Shown here: piece after piece, positions 1 to 9,065 of the stretch
Layout: every line of letters starts with the position of its first letter
Numbering within the stretch: position 1 is the first letter of the stretch
Assembly: GCA_963617485.1 (NCBI GenBank)
Contig: CAVEPA010000001.1
Location: 62,001-126,000 of the forward strand
Length of the DNA: 64,000 nt
Source: UBA1757 sp963617485
Lineage (GTDB): Bacteria; Bacteroidota; Bacteroidia; Bacteroidales; UBA1402
Direction of reading: 5' to 3'
Translations under genes and position numbers: made by a program
The notes under the pieces: generated by a model
Databases searched by the model: none
What the model saw: only the letters and a program-made list of their open reading frames with translations
Told to the model about the DNA's origin: nothing

Positions 1-228
1 AACTGGCTGATACTGTGGTTGCATCCACTACAGTTGCTTTATGCGCTGGCACTTTGCATTCCCGCCGTCCGCCGTCAAAAATGGACAGCCGTCTACCCCA
101 AGATCAACAGCCTGCTCTGCCTTGTTATGCTCATTGGCGCCATCGCGGCACCGCAAGCCATCCATCCGGCCATCTGGCCGCTGGTAGCCGTCTTCGTACT
201 GCGTCAACTTCTTTTGAAAACCCGATAA
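1..228 (+). CDS. C-terminal fragment of a membrane protein (DUF4105-like?)
   Basis: An open frame enters from the left edge (N-W-L-I-L-W-L-H-P...) and stops at 226-228, so only the last 75 residues are seen and the start lies outside. The fragment has two hydrophobic segments (about residues 2-18 and 33-62) separated by a basic loop (AVRRQKW), and ends with basic residues. Such a C-terminal pair of membrane helices is typical of Bacteroidota DUF4105 proteins, which I recall lying next to phosphatase-like genes, but the diagnostic domain is not in the window. The stop is 2 nt before the next start codon, so the two genes are probably co-transcribed. Identity is tentative; that it is a real gene end is fairly safe. 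Confidence 0.55.
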   Translation, partial: NWLILWLHPLQLLYALALCIPAVRRQKWTAVYPKINSLLCLVMLIGAIAAPQAIHPAIWPLVAVFVLRQLLLKTR

Positions 229-230
229 CC

Positions 231-1820
231 ATGTTTCCACGCAAGACTCCCCATTGGCTTAGCCTGCTTATCGCGCTGACATGGCTTAGTGGCTTGACGG
301 CTGCCGAGAAAAGCAAGTTGCCCTATCCCAAGCTGGTAGTGGGCATTCACATCGACCAACTGGAAAGCGAATACCTGCACTGGTTCATGGACGCTTTCTG
401 CGAAGACGGCTTCAAGAAGCTGTTGCGCGAAGGCAGCGTGTTCCCGCAAACGGCCTATCAACTGGCCACCAAGGACGATGCCGCCACCGTTGCCAGTATG
501 GTCTGCGCCTGCCCGCCACGCTATCACGGCATCATCGCACAGCGCTACTACGACCGCAAACAACATAATCTGGCCTCTATCGTGGCCGATGCCAATTATC
601 TGGGCAACTACACCAACGAACGGTATTCTCCCCTGCATGTCCAGACCACCAACATCGCCGATGAACTGAAACTGGCCACCAACAACCGAGCCAAGGTTTA
701 TTCCATCGGTATACAAGCCGAAAGCTGCATCATCTCGGCCGGGCATCATGCCGACGGTGTCTACTGGCGCGACAATCAAAGCGGGCTGTGGTGTAGCAGC
801 ACCTATTACCCGGCCATGCCGCGCTGGGTAGAAAACATCAACGATTTCCAGTTGCGCGACCAAGCCTTCGAGAAGATGGTATGGCAACCGAAATATGCCC
901 TGAGCAAGTACCAGAACATGCCTCATCAGAAGGCTTCGCTCATCTTTCAGTATTCGCTGGCCAATATTGCCGGCCTTACCGAAAGGGTGAAACTCTACAA
1001 GCAGAGTCCTTTGGCCAACGAAGATCTTTGCCGGCTGGCCATCGAGCTTATCGGCATTGAGCATCTGGGGCAGGATGAGGTGCCGGACCTGCTGAACTTG
1101 CACTTCCAGCTGGCTTATCCCAAAAACGGCAACCAAGCCGTCAACAGCATCGAAATTCAGGATTTCTACTATCGGCTGGACGAATCCATCGCCACCTTGC
1201 TCCAAGAGCTCGACAAAAAAGTGGGCATGGAGAACGTGCTGGTCTACTTGGTTGGCACAGGCGAAAGCAGCTTTCCCGTCGATGAGGATGCCGGCAGTTT
1301 CTATCCCGACCGCTGTGCCAGCCTGCTCAACCTTTATCTGGGTGCCAAGTATGGTCGCGAAGCTTGGATAGAAGGCTACAGCGACACGCAGATTTATCTC
1401 GACCGCGCACTTATTCAGGCCAAAGGTCTCGACTATGGTAGCATCAGCCGCGATGCCGCGCTTTTCCTGACCGAAGTTGAGGGTGTGGAACAAGTTTTCC
1501 TGGCCCAGGATTTCAATCTGCAGAACCATCTGGACGATTATTTCCAGAACAGCCATTATGCCAACCGTTCGGGCGACTTGACACTACGCCTGCAACAGGG
1601 CCGCAATATCGAGTGGAAAGATTATCCGCAGTACAACAGGCAGTTGCGTTACAACAAAGAGCATACCTTGCTGGTTTTCTACGGCCACAACACGCTCTGC
1701 CAGACGCTTTATACCGAGCCCGTCATTTTCGATTTGGCCCCCACCGTCTGCCATAGTCTTTACATTCGTCCGCCCACAGCCAACAAGGGACGTATTTTAC
1801 CCATTTTTGTGCGGCATTGA
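231..1820 (+). CDS. alkaline-phosphatase-superfamily protein (PafA-like, probably metal-site degenerate)
   Basis: 529 residues with a signal peptide (MFPRKTPHWL... cleaved near TAAEK), so exported. ATG 231 is chosen over upstream in-frame codons because it gives the signal peptide and follows the previous stop by 2 nt. The protein resembles the PafA/nucleotide pyrophosphatase branch of the alkaline phosphatase superfamily: the first metal-ligand Asp (D42 in VGIHIDQLESEYL), the candidate nucleophile Thr (T86 in AATVAS), PPRYHGI (H99), and the typical YWRD...STYY...PRWV block near 180-210. The usual late Asp-His metal pair (S/T-x-D-H-G) is not there: the corresponding stretch reads GTGESSFPVDED. 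Either the metal site is incomplete and the protein is a non-catalytic homologue, or ligands are supplied differently. Substrate unknown. Confidence 0.75.
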   Translation: MFPRKTPHWLSLLIALTWLSGLTAAEKSKLPYPKLVVGIHIDQLESEYLHWFMDAFCEDGFKKLLREGSVFPQTAYQLATKDDAATVASMVCACPPRYHGIIAQRYYDRKQHNLASIVADANYLGNYTNERYSPLHVQTTNIADELKLATNNRAKVYSIGIQAESCIISAGHHADGVYWRDNQSGLWCSSTYYPAMPRWVENINDFQLRDQAFEKMVWQPKYALSKYQNMPHQKASLIFQYSLANIAGLTERVKLYKQSPLANEDLCRLAIELIGIEHLGQDEVPDLLNLHFQLAYPKNGNQAVNSIEIQDFYYRLDESIATLLQELDKKVGMENVLVYLVGTGESSFPVDEDAGSFYPDRCASLLNLYLGAKYGREAWIEGYSDTQIYLDRALIQAKGLDYGSISRDAALFLTEVEGVEQVFLAQDFNLQNHLDDYFQNSHYANRSGDLTLRLQQGRNIEWKDYPQYNRQLRYNKEHTLLVFYGHNTLCQTLYTEPVIFDLAPTVCHSLYIRPPTANKGRILPIFVRH

Positions 1821-1833
1821 CGGCTTTTTTCCG

Positions 1834-1841
1834 TATGTTTG
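1834..1841 (+). promoter_or_regulatory. probable secA promoter (-7 element)
   Basis: TATGTTTG matches the Bacteroidota -7 consensus TAnnTTTG and lies 60 nt before the secA start codon, just after the stop of the phosphatase-like gene. No well-spaced -33 TTTG is seen (the nearest ones give gaps of 14 or 24 nt), so this rests on the -7 box and position alone. Confidence 0.45.
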
Positions 1842-1901
1842 CACTTCGGCTCTATCAAGGGCCATTATCATCTCTTGTCAATAACATTATAGTATATCAT
1901 T

Positions 1902-4900
1902 ATGGGATTCAACGACTTCCTTACCAAATTGTTTGGTAACAAATCACAAAGAGACCTTAAAGAAATCAACCCCTATGTGGAAAAAATAAAGGCGGCCTAC
2001 CCGGCCATCCATGCTTTGGACAACGACGCACTTCGCGCCCTTACCCAGGAAATCCGCCAACAGGTACTGAACTGCGCCAGCCAGCAGCAAGCCGAGATAG
2101 ACAAATTGAAAGCCGGCATCGAGGAGCTGGACTTGATAGAAAGGGAAAAAGTCTACGCCGAAATCGACAAGATAGACAAGCAGATAGCCGAGCGCGTGGA
2201 AAAAGAGCTCACGGCCGTGCTGCCACAGGTTTTCGCCATAGTCAAGGAAACGGCCAGACGCTTTGCCGAGAACGAAACAGTCGTTGTGACCGCCAACGAT
2301 TTCGACCGCACCCTGGCCACCAAGCACGACTTCGTTCACATCGAGGGCGACAAGGCCGTATACCAGAATCACTGGATGGCCGGCGGCAACGAAATCACCT
2401 GGGATATGGTGCATTACGATGTTCAGCTCTTCGGCGGCGTGGTACTGCATCAGGGCAAGATTGCCGAAATGGCCACCGGTGAAGGCAAGACCTTGGTGGC
2501 CACCCTGCCCGTTTTCCTCAACGCCCTTTCGGGTCGTGGCGTACACGTGGTTACCGTCAACGACTATCTGTCCAAGCGTGACTCCGAGTGGATGGGGCCG
2601 CTGTATATGTTCCACGGGCTGTCGGTAGACTGCATCGACAAGCATCGTCCCAACTCCGAAGAGCGCCGTCAGGCTTATCTGGCCGATATCACCTTCGGTA
2701 CCAACAACGAATTCGGTTTCGACTACCTGCGCGACAACATGGCCAGCAGCCCGCTCGACTTGGTGCAGCGCAAGCATAACTACGCCATCGTCGACGAGGT
2801 GGACTCGGTGCTTATCGATGATGCCCGTACGCCGCTGATTATCTCCGGTCCCGTGCCCAAGGGCGAAGACCAGCTCTTTGAGGAACTGCGTCCCAAGGTG
2901 GAACGTCTGGTAGGCATCCAACGCGATATGGCCACCAAACTCTTGGCCGAAGCCAAGAAGAAAATGGCCAGCGAAGACCCCAAGGAACACGAAGAAGGTT
3001 CGTTGTTGCTTTACCGCGCCCACAAGGCCATGCCCAAGAGCAAGGCCCTAATCAAGTTCCTGAGCGAACAGGGTGTCAAGGCCAGCATGCAGAAGACCGA
3101 AGACTTCTACATGCAAAACAACAACCAGGAGATGCACATCGTTACCGACCCGCTCTACTTTGTCATCGACGAGAAGAACAACACCATCGAGCTGACCGAC
3201 AAGGGCATCGACTGCATCACCGGCGATACCGAAGACAGCCAGTTCTTCGTGCTGCCCGACATTGCCGCCCAGCTGGCCGAACTCGAGAACGAGCCCCTCA
3301 CCGACGACGAGAAGCTGGCCAAGAAAGACGAACTCATCAACAACTACGCCATCAAGTCGGAACGTATCCACACCATCACGCAGTTGCTCAAGGCTTACTG
3401 CCTCTTCGACCGCGACGATGAATACGTGGTTATCGACAACCAAGTGAAAATTGTGGACGAACAGACGGGCCGTATCATGGAAGGCCGCCGCTACTCCGAT
3501 GGTCTGCACCAGGCCATCGAAGCCAAGGAAAGGGTGAAGGTGGAAGCTGCCACGCAAACCTTCGCCACCATCACCCTGCAGAACTATTTCCGTATGTACC
3601 ACAAGCTGGCCGGTATGACCGGTACGGCCGAAACGGAAGCCGGCGAATTCTGGAACATCTACAAGCTGGACGTGGTGGTTATTCCCACCAATAAGCCCAT
3701 TGCCCGTGTCGATATGGACGACCGTCTGTACAAGACCAAGCGCGAGAAATACAAAGCCGTCATCGACGAAATACAGCGTCTGGTTCAGGAAGGACGCCCC
3801 GTGCTGGTCGGCACCACCTCGGTAGAAATTTCCGAGTTGCTGAGCCGTATGCTTAGCCAGCGCAAGATTCCGCACAACGTACTGAATGCCAAGCTGCACC
3901 AGCGCGAAGCCGAAATCGTGGCCAACGCGGGCCAGAAGGGAACGGTTACCATCGCCACCAACATGGCCGGCCGTGGTACCGACATCAAGCTAAGTCCTGA
4001 GGTGAAAGCCGCCGGCGGTTTGGCCATCATCGGCACCGAACGTCACGAATCGCGCCGCGTAGACCGTCAGTTGCGTGGCCGTGCCGGACGTCAGGGCGAC
4101 CCGGGTTCGTCGGTATTCTACGTGTCGCTCGAAGACGATCTGATGCGTCTTTTCGGTTCGGAACGTATTACCGCCATCATGGACCGCATGGGCTTGCAGG
4201 AAGGTGAAATGATTGAGAACTCCATGATTTCCAAGGCCATCGAAAGGGCCCAGAAGAAGGTGGAAGAGAATAACTTCGGTATCCGTAAGCGTCTGCTGGA
4301 ATACGACGATGTGATGAACAACCAGCGCGAAGTCATCTACACCAAGCGCCGCCACGCCGTTATGGGCGAACGTCTGGGCATGGAAATCGCCAACACCGCC
4401 TACGACACCATCAAGAGCCTGGCTGAGGAAGCCGACAACACGAAAGACTTCGAAGGTCTGCGCTTGAATATGCTCAAATATTTCGCCATCGAGATGCCTT
4501 TCGATGCCGCCACTTTCGGCCGTCAAAAGCTTGAAGAAAGCATCGATGCCCTGACGGATGCCGCGCTGGAATACTACAGCCGCAAAACCGAAAAGATGGC
4601 CCAGACGGCCAATCCGATTATCCAACAGGTATACGAACATCAGGGTGCCCGCTACGAGAACATCGTGGTGCCCATCACCGACGGCAAGCGCACCTACCAG
4701 ATTCCCTGCAACCTGAAGGCAGCCGCCGAAAGTCAGAGCAAAGAAGTGGTGAAATCGTTCGAAAAGGCCATCCTGCTCTACACGCTCGACGAGGCTTGGA
4801 AGGAGAACCTGCGCGAAATGGACGAACTGCGCCAGTCGGTACAAAATGCCAGCTACGAACAGAAAGACCCGCTGCTCATCTACAAACTTGAGTCGTACAA

Positions 4901-5195
4901 CCTCTTTAGCAAGATGGTTGACAACATGAACAAGAAGAGCATCTCCATCCTGATGCGCGGACAGATTCCCATGCAGGAACCTTCGAATGTGCGCCAGGCC
5001 CAGACCCAGCGCCGTAGCGACTACAGCCAGCTACGCACCCAAAAGGACGAGTTCCGTCGTGGTGGCAATGGTCAGCCCAAGCAGGAAGCCCAGCCGCTCT
5101 CTCCCGTGCGCGTAGAACAGAAGATTGGCCGTAACGACCCCTGCCCCTGCGGCAGCGGCAAAAAGTACAAGAACTGCCACGGCAAAGGCTTGTAA
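1902..5195 (+). CDS. secA: preprotein translocase ATPase SecA
   Basis: 1,097 residues. SecA drives Sec-dependent export of unfolded proteins through SecYEG by ATP hydrolysis. Seen: the Walker A motif MATGEGKT (near residue 190), the DEAD-box DEVDSVLIDDARTPLIISGP (near 300), the second motor domain with TNMAGRGTDI and RQLRGRAGRQGDPG, and a C-terminal metal-binding tail CPCGSGKKYKNCHGKGL. The protein is about 200 residues longer than E. coli SecA (901); the extra length lies mainly after the first helicase motifs (insert around residues 330-470) and near the N-terminus, as usual in Bacteroidota. A variable Gln/Arg-rich linker precedes the zinc tail. It has its own candidate promoter, and the next genes downstream are debris, so it is probably monocistronic. 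Confidence 0.98.
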   Translation: MGFNDFLTKLFGNKSQRDLKEINPYVEKIKAAYPAIHALDNDALRALTQEIRQQVLNCASQQQAEIDKLKAGIEELDLIEREKVYAEIDKIDKQIAERVEKELTAVLPQVFAIVKETARRFAENETVVVTANDFDRTLATKHDFVHIEGDKAVYQNHWMAGGNEITWDMVHYDVQLFGGVVLHQGKIAEMATGEGKTLVATLPVFLNALSGRGVHVVTVNDYLSKRDSEWMGPLYMFHGLSVDCIDKHRPNSEERRQAYLADITFGTNNEFGFDYLRDNMASSPLDLVQRKHNYAIVDEVDSVLIDDARTPLIISGPVPKGEDQLFEELRPKVERLVGIQRDMATKLLAEAKKKMASEDPKEHEEGSLLLYRAHKAMPKSKALIKFLSEQGVKASMQKTEDFYMQNNNQEMHIVTDPLYFVIDEKNNTIELTDKGIDCITGDTEDSQFFVLPDIAAQLAELENEPLTDDEKLAKKDELINNYAIKSERIHTITQLLKAYCLFDRDDEYVVIDNQVKIVDEQTGRIMEGRRYSDGLHQAIEAKERVKVEAATQTFATITLQNYFRMYHKLAGMTGTAETEAGEFWNIYKLDVVVIPTNKPIARVDMDDRLYKTKREKYKAVIDEIQRLVQEGRPVLVGTTSVEISELLSRMLSQRKIPHNVLNAKLHQREAEIVANAGQKGTVTIATNMAGRGTDIKLSPEVKAAGGLAIIGTERHESRRVDRQLRGRAGRQGDPGSSVFYVSLEDDLMRLFGSERITAIMDRMGLQEGEMIENSMISKAIERAQKKVEENNFGIRKRLLEYDDVMNNQREVIYTKRRHAVMGERLGMEIANTAYDTIKSLAEEADNTKDFEGLRLNMLKYFAIEMPFDAATFGRQKLEESIDALTDAALEYYSRKTEKMAQTANPIIQQVYEHQGARYENIVVPITDGKRTYQIPCNLKAAAESQSKEVVKSFEKAILLYTLDEAWKENLREMDELRQSVQNASYEQKDPLLIYKLESYNLFSKMVDNMNKKSISILMRGQIPMQEPSNVRQAQTQRRSDYSQLRTQKDEFRRGGNGQPKQEAQPLSPVRVEQKIGRNDPCPCGSGKKYKNCHGKGL

Positions 5196-5240
5196 CACCT
5201 TGCCACCAACAACCAGTGTGAACCATTCCCAAATGGGAGT

Positions 5241-5366
5241 TTCGCGCCCAATGGAAAGAAGACCCTATGCGAAAAACCATCTTGCTTAGAGGCGCAAGAC
5301 AGGTGGGAAAATCGTCTGCCGTCAGGCATGTCAGCATCCTTCCTATCTACGCACTGGCGATGCTGT
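5241..5366 (+). pseudogene. remnant of an AAA ATPase (DUF4143-type), N-terminal scrap
   Basis: Directly after secA the plus strand encodes QWKEDPMRKTILLRGARQV followed by GKSSAVRHVS and then runs to a stop near 5366. This is the Walker A segment (GARQVGKS) of the AAA ATPases that carry a C-terminal DUF4143 domain, a family of about 400 residues common as accessory genes in Bacteroidota. The upstream frame has a stop (near 5217) and nothing of the rest of the domain follows, so only about 30 recognisable residues survive. The homology rests on one motif and its flanks. Confidence 0.6.
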
Positions 5367-5384
5367 AAAAATTATCCGGATTTT

Positions 5385-5657
5385 CTATCGGACATTCTCA
5401 TTGAAGTATTCCGGGAAATGCAGGATACGGTCGGCAGCGCGGACATCGAAAAGCAGCTGCTCAAAATCGCGTTTTTTGATATTCAGGTCCAAGGTCTGCA
5501 ATTTCAGATTGACGGCCGCCTTAGCATCTCTAGCGGATAGTTCACGCCTTGGTCTTGTGCTTCAAGTTTAAGCAGAAAGCGTTCTTCCTTGTGACCCGTC
5601 AACCCTAGATTGAACAGGAATTCAGGAAAATAGAGATTTCTTCTGAAAGCCGTCAGC
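5385..5657 (-). pseudogene. remnant of an AbiEii-type nucleotidyltransferase toxin
   Basis: Immediately downstream of the AbiEi-like gene, the minus strand encodes two pieces in different frames: FRRNLYFPEFLFNLGLTGHK, continuing to a frameshift near 5540, and then ARDAKAAVNLKLQTLDLNIK... ending HFPEYFNENVR at the stop 5385-5387. The pieces look like the middle and C-terminal end of an AbiEii (DUF1814) toxin, which in intact systems follows and usually overlaps the AbiEi gene. The N-terminal nucleotidyltransferase domain is absent. The gene therefore looks dead by an N-terminal deletion plus a frameshift. Assignment to AbiEii rests on position next to AbiEi and the type of C-terminal sequence; a profile search of the rejoined peptides would settle it. 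Confidence 0.6.
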
Positions 5658-6282
5658 TTGGGATTTTGATTCTGGTATCCAGGGCTTTGCTCCCAATGCG
5701 TTGCCGATACTTGCCCAGTTTTTCAAGGTCGAGGTCTTCGGCCATATACGATTCGTCCAGACGAAGCTGTTCCAGTTCGGATTCATGGTTGTAAAAGGGA
5801 TACAGATACAGGAAATCCAGCAGCGCTTTCTCCGGTTCTGCCAGCAACCAAGTTTGCCGGGGAGCCGTGGGGGCAGATGTTGCCGGCAGCAACGCGACAG
5901 GCTTGTAGCCGAACAGCATCGATGGCTTGATATTCTGATAGGCGTATTGTCCGAAAAGGTTCTCGTAGCGAGCTGTCTTGAGCGTCGTTACCGAAGTTAT
6001 GCTCGTAACCGCCTCCGGAATCATACCATAGATGCTCAGTGCCATTTGCGTACTGATGTATGAAGGCCGGTAGATTCGACAGGCGATATAACGCGAAAAG
6101 TCCGGCCGTTGCAGCATTTCGGGAAAGGCGTACCAGCCCTGACGCAGCTTTATCAACAGATGCTTGCGTGTCCAACGGGTAAGGTTATCCCTATCGAACG
6201 AAGGGAAGAATGCCCGAGCCTGATGGATGGAAAAGCAGCCATCGGGCAATAGTTTTTCTCTAAACTCCAGATAACTTGCCAT
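5653..6282 (-). CDS. AbiEi-like antitoxin / transcriptional regulator
   Basis: 209 residues, intact. The N-terminal 60 residues form a winged-helix-like segment (SIHQARAFFPSFDRDNLTRW, then KLRQGWYAFPEM), followed by the AbiEi-type core with YRPSYISTQMALSIYGMIPE, TSITSVTTLKT and LLAEPEKALLDFLYLYP. This is the layout of AbiEi antitoxins of type IV toxin-antitoxin (abortive infection) systems, which repress their own operon and neutralise the AbiEii nucleotidyltransferase. Here the toxin partner downstream is broken (5385-5657), leaving an orphan antitoxin. It could be kept as an anti-addiction factor or simply be on its way out. The surrounding scraps of other accessory genes suggest an old integration site between secA and the next conserved gene. 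Confidence 0.75.
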   Translation of the reverse strand: MASYLEFREKLLPDGCFSIHQARAFFPSFDRDNLTRWTRKHLLIKLRQGWYAFPEMLQRPDFSRYIACRIYRPSYISTQMALSIYGMIPEAVTSITSVTTLKTARYENLFGQYAYQNIKPSMLFGYKPVALLPATSAPTAPRQTWLLAEPEKALLDFLYLYPFYNHESELEQLRLDESYMAEDLDLEKLGKYRQRIGSKALDTRIKIPS

Positions 6283-6474
6283 CTTTCTATTTCCAAAACA
6301 CCGAAAATATAAGGATTTTTAGAAACAAAACATGCTACAAGTGACTTACTTGCGGTCGTGGGTTGAAAGAAGCCAACCCTTCAGGCACAAAAACACAGAA
6401 GTTTTAGGATTTCAATCCGAAAACTCACAGAAAACATCAAGTTTTAGGAATATGTTCCGAAAATTTATCGAACT

Positions 6475-7389
6475 TTATTTGAGCTGTTCGCTTAGGCGGA
6501 AGTATTCCATTTCCTGGATAATGCCGTGTTTGTAAGCATGATAGGCCAGTTCGCGGGCCTTGAGCAGGTCGTTCTTGCCGTAGGCGATATTGACATCGGC
6601 ATAGAGGCGGTAGCGCTCGTTGAGCGGGAAATTATACTTTTCCAATGCTTGATAATAGGCCTTGACGCGGAAATCGTTGCAGCGCGAAGGCCGGTTCTTC
6701 TCGTGTATCATCAGGCGAACGGAGGCGGATGCCATGGTGTAGTCTATCATGACATCCCAGTCATGCCCGTAGCGCGAACGCAGGAAATCGCGGCGGGAAG
6801 CCACGCGCTCAAAAAGTTTGGAATCGAGGCGCATGGGCACCTGATTGAGCTGCGCCCAGCCTTTTTCATCGAAGAAGACAGAATCGTTCTGGTGTTGGAA
6901 GCGGTGTGCCAGCGAGGCAATGCGCAAAAGCTGCGTGCGGCAAGTAAGCTCGCCCTTCTCGTCACGACCGAGATTGCCCAAATCGACAATATCGGTAATG
7001 ACATCGCCTTGCGGCGTCAGCAGCAGGAGCGTGGGATACTGATACACGCCGTAACGCCGCCAGAGATCGGGCCAGCCTTTGGCGGCAAGCGGTTTGACAC
7101 CTTCAGAACCTGCGCGTAGGGGGGCATCAACCTGTAGCGATACATTGACAAAGTGGCGGTTGAAATATGTCGCAACGGCCTCGTCATTGAAAATATCACG
7201 GGTGAAGGCTTTTACATAAGGATTGGTGGGATCTTGGTAAACGAATAGAAAGATGACCTTGTCCTGCGCTTGAGCGCTCTGCAGAGCCTGATGCAAGTCG
7301 AGTGTTTCAAAATCCATATCACTGACGGGCTGGCAAGCCGACATAAGTAGCATCGTAAGGGTCAGAAGGGCAAATATAGCGTGTTTCAT
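6475..7389 (-). CDS. thioredoxin-fold lipoprotein without a CxxC site
   Basis: 304 residues. A lipoprotein signal is clear: basic start (MKH), hydrophobic stretch, lipobox LMSAC with the modified Cys at 19, so the protein is probably anchored to the inner or outer membrane on the periplasmic side. Residues about 30-150 look like a thioredoxin-like domain of the DUF255/thioredoxin_7 type: KVIFLFVYQDPTNPYVKAFT replaces the usual strand plus CxxC, then NDEAVATYFNRHFVNVSLQV, and the cis-Pro strand YGVYQYPTLLLLTPQG. The redox cysteines are missing, so disulfide chemistry is unlikely. The C-terminal half (160-304) is helical, TPR-like at the end (NERYRLYADVNIAYGKNDLL). Function unknown. It converges on the AbiEi-like gene's side of a 190-bp spacer and diverges from gdhA. 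Confidence 0.7.
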   Translation of the reverse strand: MKHAIFALLTLTMLLMSACQPVSDMDFETLDLHQALQSAQAQDKVIFLFVYQDPTNPYVKAFTRDIFNDEAVATYFNRHFVNVSLQVDAPLRAGSEGVKPLAAKGWPDLWRRYGVYQYPTLLLLTPQGDVITDIVDLGNLGRDEKGELTCRTQLLRIASLAHRFQHQNDSVFFDEKGWAQLNQVPMRLDSKLFERVASRRDFLRSRYGHDWDVMIDYTMASASVRLMIHEKNRPSRCNDFRVKAYYQALEKYNFPLNERYRLYADVNIAYGKNDLLKARELAYHAYKHGIIQEMEYFRLSEQLK

Positions 7390-7560
7390 TCCTTTTTTAC
7401 TGGTGAGGACGACTGCAAATATACGTCACCAAGGGCAACCTCAAAAGCTTTTCGTGTTAATAAAGCTGAATGACTGAATAATTATACAAGACAATATGAG
7501 ATTTATTCTGATTGATTATCAGCGTATTATAAAATTAATTCAATATTATGCATTATTTTT

Positions 7561-7592
7561 CTTGCGAGTTTTTTTGGCTTTTTCTATTTTTG
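7561..7592 (+). promoter_or_regulatory. gdhA promoter
   Basis: CTTG (7561-7564), 20 nt, TATTTTTG (7585-7592), matching the Bacteroidota promoter form with a weak -33 box. The predicted transcript starts near 7598 with a leader of about 70 nt. The 280-bp region 7390-7669 otherwise is AT-rich and holds no visible gene; it must also carry the promoter of the divergent lipoprotein gene, which I could not place. Confidence 0.5.
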
Positions 7593-7669
7593 CGCCCGTT
7601 ATCAAGAAGAGGTTTTAGAGAACGAGCTTCTAAGAAAACAGGTTATCCTTTTATTATTTATTTCAACCT

Positions 7670-9010
7670 ATGAAAACAAGTGAAGTTTTGGCGAACTTGC
7701 GCCGCAGATTTCCGAACGAACCTGAATATCTTCAGGCTGTAGAAGAAGTTTTGAACACCATCGAGGATGAATACAACAAGCATCCCGAGTTTGATAAAGT
7801 GAACCTTATCGAACGCCTGTGCATTCCCGACCGTATCTACAGCTTCCGCGTTACCTGGATGGACGATCAAGGCAAATGGCAGACCAATATGGGCTACCGT
7901 GTACAGCATAACAACGCTATCGGCCCGTACAAAGGCGGTATCCGTTTCCACGCCTCTGTAAACTTGGGTATTCTCAAATTTTTGGCTTTCGAACAGACTT
8001 TCAAGAACTCACTCACTACCCTGCCTATGGGTGGCGGCAAAGGTGGTTCAGATTTCAGCCCCAGAGGCAAGTCCAATGCCGAAGTTATGCGTTTCTGCCA
8101 AGCTTTCATGCTCGAACTCAACAAGCATATCGGTCCTGATACCGACGTTCCCGCCGGTGATATCGGCGTAGGTGCCCGTGAGGTCGGCTATATGTTCGGT
8201 ATGTACAAGAAACTGCGCAACGAGTTCAGCGGCACCTTCACCGGTAAAGGCTTGGAATTCGGCGGTTCGCTGATTCGTCCCGAAGCCACCGGTTACGGCA
8301 ATATCTATTTCTTGATGAACATGCTCAAACGCAAATACGGCTATACCGACCTCAAGGGTCAGACTTGCTGCATCAGCGGCTCGGGCAACGTTGCCACTTA
8401 CACAGCCCAGAAAGTTATCGAACTCGGCGGTAAGGTTGTCACCATGTCCGATTCCGACGGTTATATCTACGATCCTGATGGCATCGATAAGGAAAAGCTC
8501 GATTTCATCTTCGATTTGAAGCAGGTTCAGCGCGGCCGCATCCGCGAATATGCCGAAAAATATGGTTGCAAGTATGTTGCCGGTGCTCGTCCTTGGGGCG
8601 AAAAGTGCACCATCGCACTGCCCAGCGCCACGCAGAACGAACTGAATGGCGATGATGCCAAGACCCTGCTTGCCAATGGTGTAATTGCCGTTTCCGAAGG
8701 TGCTAACATGCCTTCTACTCCCGAAGCTGTTGAAGCTTTCCTCAAGGCCAAGATTCTGTATGCTCCCGGTAAGGCTGCCAACGCCGGCGGTGTTTCGGTT
8801 TCCGGTTTGGAAATGTCGCAGAACTCTATGCGTTACAGCTGGAGCAGCGAAGAAGTTGACAAGAAGCTGCAGGGCATTATGGGTGATATCCACGCTGCTT
8901 GCGTTAAATATGGTACAGAAGCCGATGGTTATGTCAACTACGTGAAGGGTGCCAATGTGGCCGGTTTCATGAAGGTTGCCAAAGCTATGATGGCTCAAGG
9001 TGTGATGTAA
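7670..9010 (+). CDS. gdhA: glutamate dehydrogenase (NADP-type, hexameric)
   Basis: 446 residues, the usual size of the small hexameric glutamate dehydrogenases. It interconverts 2-oxoglutarate plus ammonium with glutamate; in gut Bacteroidales this is a main route of ammonium assimilation. Seen: the substrate-binding block NNAIGPYKGGIRFH, the catalytic-lysine region LTTLPMGGGKGGSDFSPRGK (catalytic Lys near 126), PAGDIGVGAREVGYMFG, and the nucleotide-binding fold with ISGSGNVATYTAQKVIELGG. Coenzyme choice cannot be read with certainty; overall similarity is to NADP(H)-type enzymes. It has its own promoter upstream and a strong hairpin terminator directly downstream, so it is monocistronic. Confidence 0.96.
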   Translation: MKTSEVLANLRRRFPNEPEYLQAVEEVLNTIEDEYNKHPEFDKVNLIERLCIPDRIYSFRVTWMDDQGKWQTNMGYRVQHNNAIGPYKGGIRFHASVNLGILKFLAFEQTFKNSLTTLPMGGGKGGSDFSPRGKSNAEVMRFCQAFMLELNKHIGPDTDVPAGDIGVGAREVGYMFGMYKKLRNEFSGTFTGKGLEFGGSLIRPEATGYGNIYFLMNMLKRKYGYTDLKGQTCCISGSGNVATYTAQKVIELGGKVVTMSDSDGYIYDPDGIDKEKLDFIFDLKQVQRGRIREYAEKYGCKYVAGARPWGEKCTIALPSATQNELNGDDAKTLLANGVIAVSEGANMPSTPEAVEAFLKAKILYAPGKAANAGGVSVSGLEMSQNSMRYSWSSEEVDKKLQGIMGDIHAACVKYGTEADGYVNYVKGANVAGFMKVAKAMMAQGVM

Positions 9011-9031
9011 TAAAATCCTTTTGAATAGCGG

Positions 9032-9065
9032 CAGGCCGCGCCCGTTGGGCGCGGCCTGTTTTTTT
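9032..9065 (+). terminator. gdhA intrinsic terminator
   Basis: Perfect 12-bp stem CAGGCCGCGCCC / GGGCGCGGCCTG (9032-9043 and 9047-9058) with a 3-nt loop, followed by a run of seven T. It starts 22 nt after the gdhA stop. Confidence 0.92.

Noticed and set aside
15..230. Extended N-terminus for the phosphatase-like gene starting near 15
   Set aside because: The extension lies over the end of the preceding membrane-protein gene; ATG 231 gives a clear signal peptide.
6390..6470. Two similar AAGTTTTAGGA...TCCGAAAA stretches as a regulatory repeat
   Set aside because: Only two imperfect copies in AT-rich spacer; no nearby start they could control convincingly.
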